Positions 34,244 through 43,256 of a stretch of DNA of 64,000 bases are shown here, piece after piece. The stretch's first letter is position 1. Every line of letters starts with the position of its first letter. Origin of the DNA: Maricaulis sp963975345 (GTDB taxonomy: Bacteria; Pseudomonadota; Alphaproteobacteria; Caulobacterales; Maricaulaceae). Under the pieces are notes generated by a model. It was not told the DNA's origin and did no database searches. It saw nothing but the letters and a program-made list of their open reading frames with translations. A program made the translations under genes and the position numbers. The stretch lies in contig NZ_CAXBGE010000001.1 in assembly GCF_963975345.1 (NCBI RefSeq), forward strand, positions 186,001 through 250,000, in the 5' to 3' direction.

Positions 34244-35631
34244 TGGGCACCGGGCGTTCGTGCGCCCTTCTCACCAGCCAGATCAGCCTGCTGATACTCG
34301 CCGTCGATGATAAATGACAAGGCTCGCGCCGCCTGCATCGCATAGGCGAGCGGATCGAGTGGGCTGAGCGTCAGGGCCGTATCCAGGTGGGGGAAGGAGG
34401 CATTGGTTTGCCCGGAGAGCAGGTCGGCGAATGCGTGCGAGTAGTGGCCTTGGGAGTAATTGGGGTTGAGTGTTATCGCCCGATCCAGCCAAGCAACACT
34501 ATTCTCCAGTTCGCCCCGCAACATGACCGAGCGTCCCATGGCGAAATTCACAAACGGATCGAGTGGATCAAGCTCGATGCCACGCTCGGCCAAGCGATGG
34601 GCATCCATGACCGCTTCTTTTCGCGAAGGGCCATAACGAAGAAAAGCGCTTTGAAAATTGGTGAAGGACAGACCGGCATGGGCGCGGGCAAAATTGGGGT
34701 CTTGTTCGATGGCGTGCTCAAAATGTGCCGCTGCCCGGTCATTATCGGTCTTTGTGAACCGGTACATGTGCTGCAGGCCGAGATGATAATTGGCCCAGGA
34801 ATCCAGATTCTCCGACACGCATAGCCGCGCCTGCCCGGCCTCATTGAGCGGAACGTAAATCTCCAGAGACGCGACCACCTTGGTGACAAGCGCATCGCGC
34901 AGCTGGTGGACACCGTCGCGGGTGGATACAAACTGCTCGCTCCAGATCACGCCGCCGGTGCGGGTATCGGACAGCTCGGTCGTCACCACCAGATCCGCGC
35001 CGCGCGTTTCGATGGCGCCGGTCATCATATACCGTACGCCCAGTGCACGACCGACCGACGCCGGGTCCTGGGCCACGGAGCGGAAACGGAAAGTGGAACC
35101 GCGCGCGATCACCTTGAGCCAGCGCAGGCAGGACAGGGCCTGGATCAGGTCGTAGGGGATCGCATCGGCGAGCAGCAGGTTGGCGCTATCCGGTCCCAGA
35201 CACTGAAACGGCAACACGGCAATCGATGGTTTGCTGCACGCTACATCTCGCTCACCGTCATCAGAAGACGCTGGCAGCTCCGGATCGAGTAGCGGGCCGG
35301 TGGAGAGCCTGACCACCGTCGCCGAGGCCTTCACCTTGGCGACAAAACGAAAACCTTGCCCGTGCACCGTCCGGATTTTGGCTTGGCGCTTGCCATCATC
35401 GCCAATTGCGGAGCGGGCCAGCTTGATCCGATTGGCGATGCAGGCGTCAGAGACGGCGCGGCCGCCCCAGACCGCATCGACGATCTGGTCTTTTGAAACC
35501 AGTCGCTCGGGCGTTTCAAGCAATAGTTTGAGCAGGTTCAGGACCTGTGGCTCAACGGCAACCGGCTCCCCGGCCTTTCTCAGCTCAAAGGCATCAACAT
35601 CGAGCGCGTAGCCATCAAAACAGTACAGCAT
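34051..35631 (-). CDS. CadC-like regulator: winged helix, TolB-like domain, TPR repeats; no membrane span
   Basis: 526 residues from the ATG at 35631 (an upstream in-frame start adds 15 residues). Residues 1-100 are an OmpR/PhoB-type winged helix (FELRKAGEPVAVEPQVLNLLKLL, IRTVHGQGFRFVA). Residues about 135-270 match the TolB-like/adenylate-cyclase-associated region of such proteins (SIAVLPFQCLG, LLADAIPYDLIQAL). From about 285 on there are TPR-type helices. CadC itself has a membrane span after the winged helix; none is seen here, so it should be cytosolic. The secreted-protein gene is divergent, and direct repeats in the gap fit its binding mode. The signal sensed is unknown. Confidence 0.82.
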   Translation of the reverse strand: MLYCFDGYALDVDAFELRKAGEPVAVEPQVLNLLKLLLETPERLVSKDQIVDAVWGGRAVSDACIANRIKLARSAIGDDGKRQAKIRTVHGQGFRFVAKVKASATVVRLSTGPLLDPELPASSDDGERDVACSKPSIAVLPFQCLGPDSANLLLADAIPYDLIQALSCLRWLKVIARGSTFRFRSVAQDPASVGRALGVRYMMTGAIETRGADLVVTTELSDTRTGGVIWSEQFVSTRDGVHQLRDALVTKVVASLEIYVPLNEAGQARLCVSENLDSWANYHLGLQHMYRFTKTDNDRAAAHFEHAIEQDPNFARAHAGLSFTNFQSAFLRYGPSRKEAVMDAHRLAERGIELDPLDPFVNFAMGRSVMLRGELENSVAWLDRAITLNPNYSQGHYSHAFADLLSGQTNASFPHLDTALTLSPLDPLAYAMQAARALSFIIDGEYQQADLAGEKGARTPGAHYLIDMIALIACSLNGNEAGATHWAGNVRRRRPDASQAAFFASFPFSCSTTRQTISSALKRYGF

Positions 35632-35692
35632 GGCCACAGACCTAGCATAATCGCGAAGAAACGCGCCAGAATTCAACCAAACCTCAGGAAAA

Positions 35693-35741
35693 CTTCAAGT
35701 TTCCTTCAAGTATGCGCTCAAAACAGGCTCTAGGCTTCAAT
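35693..35741. promoter_or_regulatory. CTTCAAG direct repeats, operator candidate for the winged-helix regulator
   Basis: CTTCAAG occurs at 35693-35699 and 35704-35710, 11 bases apart, with a related CTTCAAT at 35735-35741. Direct repeats at one-turn spacing are the usual site of OmpR/PhoB-type domains, and they lie in the gap between the regulator and the divergent secreted-protein gene. Confidence 0.5.
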
Positions 35742-35773
35742 CACACAGTCCCTGTTCTCATGGAGCGATTCAA

Positions 35774-36355
35774 ATGACACGTATTTCCAAAACTCTCACG
35801 GGAGGCATCGCCCTCCTCAGCCTGACAGTATTAGCGATTTCGCCCACTTATGCCGACGAGCCCTCGAGCGCACCGGAAACCGCCGAGCAAAAAATCGCCC
35901 GTGCGATCACGGCAGCGCCATCTGATATCACCGACAATGCCACGATCATGGATGTTGACGGAACGATTTTGCGCGAGGGCAGCAATGGCTGGGTATGCCT
36001 GCCGGGCGTCGGGCTGATTGCCGGCGATCGACACCCGATGTGCAATGACGCCGTCTGGATGGACTGGATGGCAGCCGCCGCCAGCGGGTCCGAATTTTCC
36101 ACCGACGTCGTCGGCGTGTCCTACATGCTGGCCGGCGACGCCATGGTCAATAATGACAATCCGATGGCGACCGACCTCCATGATGGCGGCGTCTGGGTGC
36201 AGGACGGACCCCATCTGATGATGCTTTTCCCGGATCTGGACATGGTATCCAATATGCCGCGCAATCCGTATGTTGGCGGTCCCTACGTCATGTGGGGTGA
36301 CACATCGATGGCCCATGTCATGGTACCTGTGGAGGCCAAACAGGCACCTGAATAG
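35774..36355 (+). CDS. Secreted protein of unknown function
   Basis: 193 residues with a signal peptide (about 1-27, cleavage after TYA). The mature part contains two cysteines (WVCLPGVGL and HPMCNDAVW) that could pair in the periplasm, and a methionine-, aspartate- and asparagine-rich C-terminal half. The repeated VWMDWM and GDTSMAHVMVPV segments suggest a compact globular domain, but I know no family name. It is divergent from the CadC-like regulator and is its likeliest target (inference). Confidence 0.7.
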   Translation: MTRISKTLTGGIALLSLTVLAISPTYADEPSSAPETAEQKIARAITAAPSDITDNATIMDVDGTILREGSNGWVCLPGVGLIAGDRHPMCNDAVWMDWMAAAASGSEFSTDVVGVSYMLAGDAMVNNDNPMATDLHDGGVWVQDGPHLMMLFPDLDMVSNMPRNPYVGGPYVMWGDTSMAHVMVPVEAKQAPE

Positions 36356-36434
36356 GTCCGCCATCATCATCGGGCAGGGTTTCATGGTCCTCAAGACGTG
36401 AACTTTGCCAACAAAACGCTCGGGGGCTCCGGAC

Positions 36435-36935
36435 ATGAACCAGAAAACCGAAACCTGCGACGGCGGCTGCGGCTGTGGCTCAGTGCGCTATCGTGTGGAG
36501 CTGGAGCCCCTGATTGTTCATTGCTGCCACTGCCGCTGGTGCCAGCGCCAGACCGGAACCGCCTTCGCGCTCAACGCTCTGATTGAAGCGACGCGGGTCA
36601 GCCTGCTCGCCGGCGAGGTGGAGACGATTGATACGCTCTCGCCCAGCGGCAAGGGACAGATCATCGCCCGTTGTCCAAAATGCCGGGTGGCCGTCTGGAG
36701 CAATTATCACATGGGTGGTTTGCGGGAACGCATCCGCTTTATCCGCGTGGGCACGTTGGACAATCCCGACCGGCTGCCGCCCGACGTGCATATCTTCACA
36801 TCAACCAAGCAGCCGTGGGTCATCCTGCCGCCGGATGATTACGCCGTGGATGAATTCTACAATTACGAAAACACGTGGACGAGGGGCAGCCTGAAACGAC
36901 GAGCCGCGATGATCGAGGCGATGAAGGCGTCCTAA
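36435..36935 (+). CDS. GFA (glutathione-dependent formaldehyde-activating/CENP-V) family protein
   Basis: 166 residues from the ATG at 36435. The zinc-binding cysteines of the family are complete: CDGGCGCGSVRY near the start, HCCHCRWCQRQTG (about 36-48) and ARCPKCRVAVWS near residue 84. GFA-fold proteins may bind glutathione adducts, but many members have no known substrate. The stop overlaps the convergent phosphotransferase stop by four bases. Confidence 0.88.
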   Translation: MNQKTETCDGGCGCGSVRYRVELEPLIVHCCHCRWCQRQTGTAFALNALIEATRVSLLAGEVETIDTLSPSGKGQIIARCPKCRVAVWSNYHMGGLRERIRFIRVGTLDNPDRLPPDVHIFTSTKQPWVILPPDDYAVDEFYNYENTWTRGSLKRRAAMIEAMKAS

Positions 36936-37996
36936 GCCCCGGCCTTCTTGGCAAACCCCCAAGCACCTTCCGCCAACGGTTTGACGGCTTGGCCGGTTTC
37001 CAGGGCCTTGGAATTGGAGGCATTGCCCTGCAGCGCGCGAGCATAGACGCCCTGGCAGATCGAGGCGAGGCGGAACAGGTTATAGGCGAAGTAGAAATCC
37101 AGCGCTGGAATACCGGTCCGGTTCGTGCGCGCGCAATAGGCTTGGGTGTAGGCGGCGACATCGGGAATGCCGAGCGGGGCCAGATCGACACCGAGAAAAC
37201 CGCTGCGGATCGCTGGCGGCACCATCCAGCCCATCAGCTGATAAGTGAAATCGGCCATCGGATCGCCCAAGGTCGATAATTCCCAGTCGAGCACCGCGAT
37301 GACGCGCGGCTCGGTCGGGTGGAAGACCATATTGTCGAGCCGGTAATCGCCATGCACGACGCTGGTGCGCTCCTGCTCGGGGGCAGCGGTTGGCAGCCAG
37401 TCGATCAGCTGGTCCATCGCTTCGATGGTGTCGGTCTCGGCGGCGCGGTATTGCTTGGTCCAGCGCCCGATCTGACGCTCGAAATAATTGCCCGGTCTGC
37501 CATAGTCCGACAGGCCAGCCGCTTCGATATCGATGCCGTGCAATTGCGCCAGCGTGGCATTGGAGGCGTCATAGATCGCAGCGCGTTCGGCCGGCTCCAT
37601 GCCGGGCAGCAGCGGGTCCCAGAAGATCCGTCCCTCGATGAATTCCATCACATAGAATTCCGTGCCAACCACATCGCGGTCCATGCACAGGCCGAACATT
37701 TTCGGGCAGGGAAAACCGGCCTCGCCCAGCGCCTTCATCACCCGAAATTCGCGATCGACCGCATGCGCCGACGGCAAGAGCTTGCCTGGTGGCTTGCGGC
37801 GCAGAACATAGCTTTGTCCCGGCGTCTCAAGCTTGTAGGTCGGGTTGGACTGACCGCCCTTGAACTGGCTGACGACAAGCGGTCCGGCATAGCCATCCAC
37901 GTTCTGCGTCATCCAGGCTGCCAGCGCGTCCTGGTCGAAGGCCAGAGCCTCGGCGACGTCCTTGGTGCCGGAAAAATTGCTATCGATTTGAGACAT
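36932..37996 (-). CDS. Aminoglycoside-phosphotransferase-fold protein (acyl-CoA-dehydrogenase-associated type)
   Basis: 354 residues from the ATG at 37996; an earlier start gives a basic, unlikely extension. The kinase-like motifs are FKGGQSNPTYKLE (nucleotide loop, about 46-58), YVLRRKPPGKLLPSAHAVDREFRVM, the catalytic VVHGDYRLDNMVFH (about 212-225) and the metal-binding VLDWELSTLGDP. This subfamily is usually beside acyl-CoA dehydrogenases (ACAD10/11-like) and may act on hydroxyacyl-CoA phosphates; no dehydrogenase is in the window. It follows the amidohydrolase gene by 80 bases on the same strand. Confidence 0.85.
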   Translation of the reverse strand: MSQIDSNFSGTKDVAEALAFDQDALAAWMTQNVDGYAGPLVVSQFKGGQSNPTYKLETPGQSYVLRRKPPGKLLPSAHAVDREFRVMKALGEAGFPCPKMFGLCMDRDVVGTEFYVMEFIEGRIFWDPLLPGMEPAERAAIYDASNATLAQLHGIDIEAAGLSDYGRPGNYFERQIGRWTKQYRAAETDTIEAMDQLIDWLPTAAPEQERTSVVHGDYRLDNMVFHPTEPRVIAVLDWELSTLGDPMADFTYQLMGWMVPPAIRSGFLGVDLAPLGIPDVAAYTQAYCARTNRTGIPALDFYFAYNLFRLASICQGVYARALQGNASNSKALETGQAVKPLAEGAWGFAKKAGA

Positions 37997-38076
37997 GATC
38001 CATCCGTCCGCCTGACCGCTTGCGAGGCTGTTGTGTTGAATGCCGGTGCGCCGCCGTTCAGGGCGGCGCGGCCGCA

Positions 38077-39396
38077 TCAGTCTTCGTTCTTGTAGACCAC
38101 GCCGCCCTGCATCACGAAATCGACGTCGAGCAGTGCCGAGATATCGTCGAGCGGGTCGGTGTCGACGGCGATGATGTCGGCATATTTGCCGGTCTCGATC
38201 GTGCCGATATCGGCATCCATCTGCAGGTGGGTCGATGCGTTGACGGTGGCCGTCTCGATCGCTTCCATCGGTGTCAGACCGGCCTGGACCAGCAGCGGGA
38301 ATTCGCGGGCATTGATGCCGTGACGCGAGACGCCACTATCGGTACCAAAGGCGATCATCACGCCGCCCTCATGGGCGCGCCGCGCCATGTCCAGCATGAT
38401 CGGTCCGACCGAGAGCGATTTTGCGCGCACGGCGGGCGTCATCCAGTCGGCGGTTTGCGCGATCTCGGCGACGGTGGCCCCGGCTAGCAGGGTCGGAATC
38501 AGATAGGCGTGATGGCTGCGGAACAGGCGGATCGAGGCGGCATCGAGATAGGTGCCGTGCTCGATGGAATCGCCGCCGGCTTCGAGGAAGGAATTGATCC
38601 CGGTGACGCCATGCGCGTGCGCCGTGACCTGGCGGCCCATCATGTGGGCTGCGCCGACAATTGAGTCCAATTCGTCATCGAAGAATTGCTGCTCGACGCC
38701 CGCGGCGGTGTTGGACAACACGCCGCCGGTTGCGGTGATCTTGATGACATCGACGCCAGCGCGGATCAGCTCGCGCACAACCCGGCGGCAATCGGCCGGG
38801 CCATTACAGGCCGAGCGGCTGGTGAGGGCATCCATCACCGCGGTCGAGAAACCATTGACGTCGGCATGGCCGCCGGTCGGCGTGACGGCCGGGCCGGAGA
38901 CGCGCATGCGCGGCCCGATCACATCGCCATCGCGGATCGCATCGCGCAGGCCGGTTGACGCTTCCAGATCTCCGCCGACATCCTGCACGGTGGTGAAGCC
39001 GGCCATCAAAGTGGTGCGCGCATTATGGGCGCCATTGAGGGCCAGGTCGGCGCTGTTTTCGGTCACTTCCAGCAGACGGCCTTCAGGGCCCAGCTCGCCC
39101 TGCAGATGCACATGGCTGTCGATCAGGCCGGGCAGGACGAAGCGATTGGACAGGTCGATGATCGCAGCGCCATCGGGCGTCACGAAGCCGTCCTGGATCG
39201 CTTCAATGCGACCGTCGCGAATGAGGATGGATTGCTGATCGGCCGGCGCGTGGCCGGGAATGGCCAGCAAATGACCGGCGTGAATGACGGTGAGCCCGTC
39301 GCCGGCTGCCGCAGGATCGGCCTGTGCCAGAGCCGTGCCGCCGATTGTGATCAGGGCCGTCGCAGCGACGACCGAACTGAGAATTGATCGAAACAT
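38077..39396 (-). CDS. Secreted amidohydrolase-superfamily peptidase (Xaa-Arg/Lys dipeptidase-like)
   Basis: 439 residues with a signal peptide (about 1-24). The metal-binding HVH is in LPGLIDSHVHLQGE near residue 97; a metal Lys lies in IKITATGGVL; further ligands are HAHGVTG and the final Asp in AFGTDSGV. This binuclear prolidase-like branch was characterised from Caulobacter and environmental genomes as periplasmic hydrolases of L-Xaa-Arg/Lys dipeptides. The exact specificity is inferred. Expected location is the periplasm. Confidence 0.88.
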   Translation of the reverse strand: MFRSILSSVVAATALITIGGTALAQADPAAAGDGLTVIHAGHLLAIPGHAPADQQSILIRDGRIEAIQDGFVTPDGAAIIDLSNRFVLPGLIDSHVHLQGELGPEGRLLEVTENSADLALNGAHNARTTLMAGFTTVQDVGGDLEASTGLRDAIRDGDVIGPRMRVSGPAVTPTGGHADVNGFSTAVMDALTSRSACNGPADCRRVVRELIRAGVDVIKITATGGVLSNTAAGVEQQFFDDELDSIVGAAHMMGRQVTAHAHGVTGINSFLEAGGDSIEHGTYLDAASIRLFRSHHAYLIPTLLAGATVAEIAQTADWMTPAVRAKSLSVGPIMLDMARRAHEGGVMIAFGTDSGVSRHGINAREFPLLVQAGLTPMEAIETATVNASTHLQMDADIGTIETGKYADIIAVDTDPLDDISALLDVDFVMQGGVVYKNED

Positions 39397-39481
39397 GTTT
39401 GTCTCCCCGCCATTTATTTCTTGGCGTCAAACATGCCCCGACCAGTCGGGAAGTCAATTCTCCAGACTGAAGCGCACCGCC

Positions 39482-40759
39482 CTAATGGGTCTTGAGCGCT
39501 CGCCAGGCGATGTCGCGGCGACAAAAGCCTTGTGGCCAGTCAATCGCGTCAATCGCGGTGTAGGCCCGGTCAGCCGCGTAGTGCAAGCTCTCCCCGGTCG
39601 CGGTGACGTTCAACACCCGGCCGCCAGCGGCGATGCGGCGCCCCTGATCGTCCCGCGCGGTGCCAGCCTCGAACACAAAAACCCCGTCCATCTCATTGGC
39701 AGCATCGACGCCCTCGATCACCGAGCCCTTTTTATAGTCGCCCGGATAGCCCGCCGCTGCCATCACGACGGTGATGGCCGGCTCCGGTGACCAGTCGATG
39801 GGGGGCATGCTGGCGAGGTCACCGCTCGCTGCAGCCTTCAGCCAGGGCAGAAAATCGCCGGCGATGCGTGGCATCAATACTTGGCATTCCGGGTCGCCAA
39901 AGCGGATATTGAATTCGACCGTTTTCGGCCCTTCGGGCGTCACCATGATGCCGGCAAACAACACGCCCTGAAACGGTGCGCCCTCGGCGGCCAGACCGGC
40001 GGCGGTCGGCTCGATGATGGTTTTCATCACGGTTTTGATCAGCGCCGGTGTCGCGATCGGGGCGGGCGAATAGGCACCCATGCCGCCGGTATTGGGACCG
40101 GTATCGCCTTCGCCGACACGCTTGTGATCCTGGGCCGCGCCGCCATACAGCACCGTCTTGCCATCACACAGGGCGAAGATCGAAACTTCCTCACCGCGCA
40201 TGAATTCCTCGATCACCAGCGTTTTCGACGCTGCGCCAAACTTGCCCGACAAGAAGGCATCGATCTCGGCCTCGGCCGCTTCGCGCGTCTGCAGGATCAC
40301 CACGCCCTTGCCGGCCGCGAGCCCGTCGGCTTTCAGCACATAGGGCGCCTCGAACTGGTCGAGAAACGCCTTGGCTTTGGCTGCGTCGTCGAACACGCCA
40401 TAGCGCGCCGACGGAACATTGTGACGGGCATAGAAATCCTTGGCGTAGGCCTTGGAAGTCTCCAGCATGGCGGCGGCCTTGGACGGGCCAAACACCGTGA
40501 TACCGGTCGCGCGCAGCTTGTCAGCCAGCCCTTCGCAGAGCGGAATTTCCGGGCCGATCACCACCAGATCGACCGAGCGTCTGCGTGCCAGCTCGACCAG
40601 TCCGTCCAGATCAGACACCGGGATGTCGACGCATTCGGCCAGCTCGCTGATGGCGGCGCTTCCCGGTGCTGCGATCAGAGTTTTCAGGATAGGACTTTGG
40701 GCGATTTTCCAGACCAGGGCGTGTTCGCGCCCGCCGGACCCGATAACCAGAACCTTCAT
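39482..40759 (-). CDS. purD: Phosphoribosylamine--glycine ligase
   Basis: 425 residues. The N-terminus MKVLVIGSGGREHALVWKI is diagnostic. The ATP-grasp domain includes YVLKADGLAAGKGVVI (about 139-154) and EEFMRGEEVSIFAL, and the C-terminal domain ends near VLNVTATGESL. It catalyses the second step of purine synthesis. It is divergent from xseA with a gap of about 100 bases, a common order in alphaproteobacteria. Confidence 0.97.
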   Translation of the reverse strand: MKVLVIGSGGREHALVWKIAQSPILKTLIAAPGSAAISELAECVDIPVSDLDGLVELARRRSVDLVVIGPEIPLCEGLADKLRATGITVFGPSKAAAMLETSKAYAKDFYARHNVPSARYGVFDDAAKAKAFLDQFEAPYVLKADGLAAGKGVVILQTREAAEAEIDAFLSGKFGAASKTLVIEEFMRGEEVSIFALCDGKTVLYGGAAQDHKRVGEGDTGPNTGGMGAYSPAPIATPALIKTVMKTIIEPTAAGLAAEGAPFQGVLFAGIMVTPEGPKTVEFNIRFGDPECQVLMPRIAGDFLPWLKAAASGDLASMPPIDWSPEPAITVVMAAAGYPGDYKKGSVIEGVDAANEMDGVFVFEAGTARDDQGRRIAAGGRVLNVTATGESLHYAADRAYTAIDAIDWPQGFCRRDIAWRALKTH

Positions 40760-40862
40760 CTCGACCTCATGCCAAAGCTAGCTTTCCCCTATCGTAAACT
40801 ACCCGACATCGTGAGTCCCTCATCCCGTTGCAGCCCGGCGCGATCCGCCTTACCAAGTGAGA

Positions 40863-42299
40863 ATGGACACACCGACCGGCAATATCCACGAATTCTCCGT
40901 TTCCGAACTGGCCGGATCGCTCAAGCGCACGGTGGAGGACGCTTTCGGCCATGTCCGCGTGCGCGGCGAGCTGGGCCGTGTCGTGGTCGCCAAATCGGGC
41001 CATGTCTATTTCGACCTCAAGGATGATAAATCCGTCATCACCTCGATTGCCTGGAAGGGCACTGCGGCGCATTTCCGCTTCAGGCCGGAGGAGGGGCTCG
41101 AAGTTATCATCGAAGGCCGGATGTCGACCTATCCGGGCCGCTCGCAATACCAGCTGATCGTCGAATCGATGGAACCGGCCGGCGCCGGCGCGCTGATGGC
41201 GCTGCTCGATGAACGCCGCAAAAAGCTCGCCGCCGAAGGCCTGTTCGATGCCGAGCGCAAACAGCCGATCCCTTTCCTGCCGCGCACCATCGGCGTCGTC
41301 ACCTCACCGACCGGTGCTGTGATCCGCGACATTCTTCATCGCCTGCGTGACCGCTTCCCATGCCATGTCCTGCTCTGGCCGGTGCTGGTCCAGGGCGAGG
41401 CAGCCGCCGGGCAGATCGCCGAAGCGATCCGGGGCTTCAATGCGCTGGACGCGGGCGGCGCCGTGCCCCGCCCCGACGTGATCATCATCGCGCGCGGCGG
41501 CGGCTCGATTGAAGACCTCTGGGCCTTCAACGAGGAAATCGTCGTCCGTGCCGCCGCCGAATCGGTGATCCCGCTGATCTCCGCCGTCGGCCATGAGACC
41601 GACACCACGCTGATCGATTACGCCTCCGACCGCCGCGCGCCCACACCGACGGGTGCTGCCGAGATCGCCGTCCCCGTCCGCGCCGAACTGAAAGCCAGTC
41701 TCGACACGCTCGGCGGCCGTCTGGTCGCCGGCCTCTCCCGTCTGATCGAACGCCGCCGCACCGAGCTTCGCTCGGCGGCGCGCGCCCTGCCACGCCCGAC
41801 CTCGCTGCTGGAACTCAAACGCCAACGCTTCGACATGGTCGCCGACAAGCTCGACGGTGCGCTCCTGGCCGGTGCCGGAGAAAAGCGCTCGAAACTCCTG
41901 GTGCTGACGGCCCGCCTGCGCCCCGTCACCCTGCGCCGCGACATCCAGCAAAAGCGCGAACGCCTCTCGGATCGAAGCGGCCGCTTGGCCCCCGCCGCGA
42001 CGCGCATCCTGCGCGATCAGCGCCGCACGCTCGACAATTGGGCCGCCCGGCTCGAGGCGCTCAGCCACACTTCGGCGCTCAAGCGCGGCTTCGTGCTGGT
42101 GCGCGATGGGGAGGGCAAGTTGGTGCGGACGGGGGCGAGCCTGGCTTCAGGCGCGAGCGTCGAGCTGGAATTCGCCGATGCGCGGCGCGGGGCTGTGATT
42201 GATGGCGAGCCGGGGAAGGGGGCGCCAGTTGCACGGCCGAAAGCCAAGCCCTTGCCGAAGGCCAAGCCGCGCGCGGCCGGGCAGGGGACTTTGTTTTAG
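40863..42299 (+). CDS. xseA: Exodeoxyribonuclease VII large subunit
   Basis: 478 residues from the ATG at 40863; a GTG two codons earlier is an alternative start. An N-terminal OB fold (VRGELGRVVVAKSGHVYFDLKDD) is followed by the XseA core with IGVVTSPTGAVIRDILHRL near residue 136, DVIIIARGGGSIEDLWAFNEE near 208 and VGHETDTTLIDYASDRRAPTPTGAAE near 244. The C-terminal part has coiled-coil arms and a basic low-complexity tail. With XseB it degrades single-stranded DNA to oligonucleotides. xseB is not in the window. Confidence 0.96.
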   Translation: MDTPTGNIHEFSVSELAGSLKRTVEDAFGHVRVRGELGRVVVAKSGHVYFDLKDDKSVITSIAWKGTAAHFRFRPEEGLEVIIEGRMSTYPGRSQYQLIVESMEPAGAGALMALLDERRKKLAAEGLFDAERKQPIPFLPRTIGVVTSPTGAVIRDILHRLRDRFPCHVLLWPVLVQGEAAAGQIAEAIRGFNALDAGGAVPRPDVIIIARGGGSIEDLWAFNEEIVVRAAAESVIPLISAVGHETDTTLIDYASDRRAPTPTGAAEIAVPVRAELKASLDTLGGRLVAGLSRLIERRRTELRSAARALPRPTSLLELKRQRFDMVADKLDGALLAGAGEKRSKLLVLTARLRPVTLRRDIQQKRERLSDRSGRLAPAATRILRDQRRTLDNWAARLEALSHTSALKRGFVLVRDGEGKLVRTGASLASGASVELEFADARRGAVIDGEPGKGAPVARPKAKPLPKAKPRAAGQGTLF

Positions 42300-42300
42300 G

Positions 42301-42330
42301 GCGGGCTGTGGCCCGCGCGGGTCGAAATTT
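42301..42330 (+). terminator. Possible terminator after xseA
   Basis: GCGGGC (42301-42306) pairs with GCCCGC (42311-42316) around TGTG immediately after the stop. A short T run follows only at 42328-42332, so termination is uncertain. Confidence 0.35.
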
Positions 42331-42350
42331 TCCACAAATACAATAATATA

Positions 42351-42964
42351 CTTCCCCCGGCCTTGTGCCGGGGCCTGCCGGAGGGGAATCCAGACAGGCT
42401 CCTGACGGGTGGCAGGCCCCGGAATTCGCTGCGCTCCTCCGGGGGAAGGCGGTGTGTTGGGCAGGGGACTTTATTCTAGGGCGCGGCTTATCCCCCACCG
42501 CCGACAATTATCCCACGTCATCCCGGCGAAGGCCGGGACCTCGACGTGACGAGTGCGGAGCCCGGTCTATCGAGGTCCTGACTTGCGTCAGGATGACGAA
42601 TTTTGAGGGATGTTATCCCCACCCCCTCAACCCGCGCGCATAATCCAGCTGTTCCGGTCGCACGGGAGGCACGAGCTCAGTCAGTCGCGGCGATCGGGAG
42701 CGTGCAGCCTGTCCGGGCGAAGGGGTGACATCCCGAGCGCTGGCAGGGCGTCCATTAAGGTCTGACGGCACTAAACGACCGACCTGAGTACCTTTCTGGA
42801 TTGGAACCGGGGTGGAGACAGCCCGAGAAAACTGCACGTGTGGGACGTCTCGGATGTCACACTTAAACTATACGCGTTACCCGGCATTCGCCGGCGTCCC
42901 ACACACCTCCCATCCCGGGAGGGCCACTTATCCCTCCAGCGGCGAGCCGCGTGGAGATTTTCGT
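42351..42964. repeat. Composite intergenic repeat, copy A (no gene)
   Basis: This gap between xseA and the DUF2093 gene has no credible gene. It is built of four repeat units: a palindromic CTTCCCCCGG...CCGGGGGAAG block (42351-42448); a GTCATCC palindrome (42516-42598); a block beginning TTATCCCCACCCCC (42613-42719); and a block beginning GTGGGACGTC and ending GTGGAGATTTT (42840-42964). The same four units occur in inverted orientation and the same relative order at 59365-60020. Sequence identity is high in the units and low in the spacers. The blocks look like REP/MITE-type elements moved or copied as a set. Confidence 0.8.
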
Positions 42965-43019
42965 GCGGGCGCAGGCGGCCCCATTCCCCTCATCGGTCAA
43001 CGCATGCTAAACGGGTTTC

Positions 43020-43256
43020 ATGAACCAGACAGACAATCCTTTCGAAGCTGATTTCTCGGGTGAAGCCATCCTGGAATTCGGCGATTCCGATTTCATCATC
43101 CTCAAGCCAGGCGCCTTCGTGCGCTGCGCCGTGACCGGGGATCCGATTGCTTTGGCGGATCTGCGCTATTGGAGCGTCGACGACCAGGAGGCTTATCGCG
43201 ACACGATTGTGGCGACCAGGCGATGGTCGGAAATCCATGGCGGGGCGGGTCGATGA
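43020..43256 (+). CDS. DUF2093 protein
   Basis: 78 residues. The whole length matches the small alphaproteobacterial DUF2093 family (FGDSDFIILKPGAFVRCAVTG, pattern only, then IALADLRYWSVDDQEAY). The role is unknown. It usually lies between xseA and an M23 peptidase gene, as here, and its stop overlaps the next start (ATGA). Confidence 0.88.
   Translation: MNQTDNPFEADFSGEAILEFGDSDFIILKPGAFVRCAVTGDPIALADLRYWSVDDQEAYRDTIVATRRWSEIHGGAGR

Noticed and set aside
42613..42837. Small frames in the composite repeats ending in a shared GWG C-terminus (also 59425-59736)
   Set aside because: The frames share PPVRPEQL and end alike, but most base differences between the copies change the amino acid, so there is no sign of selection on a protein.
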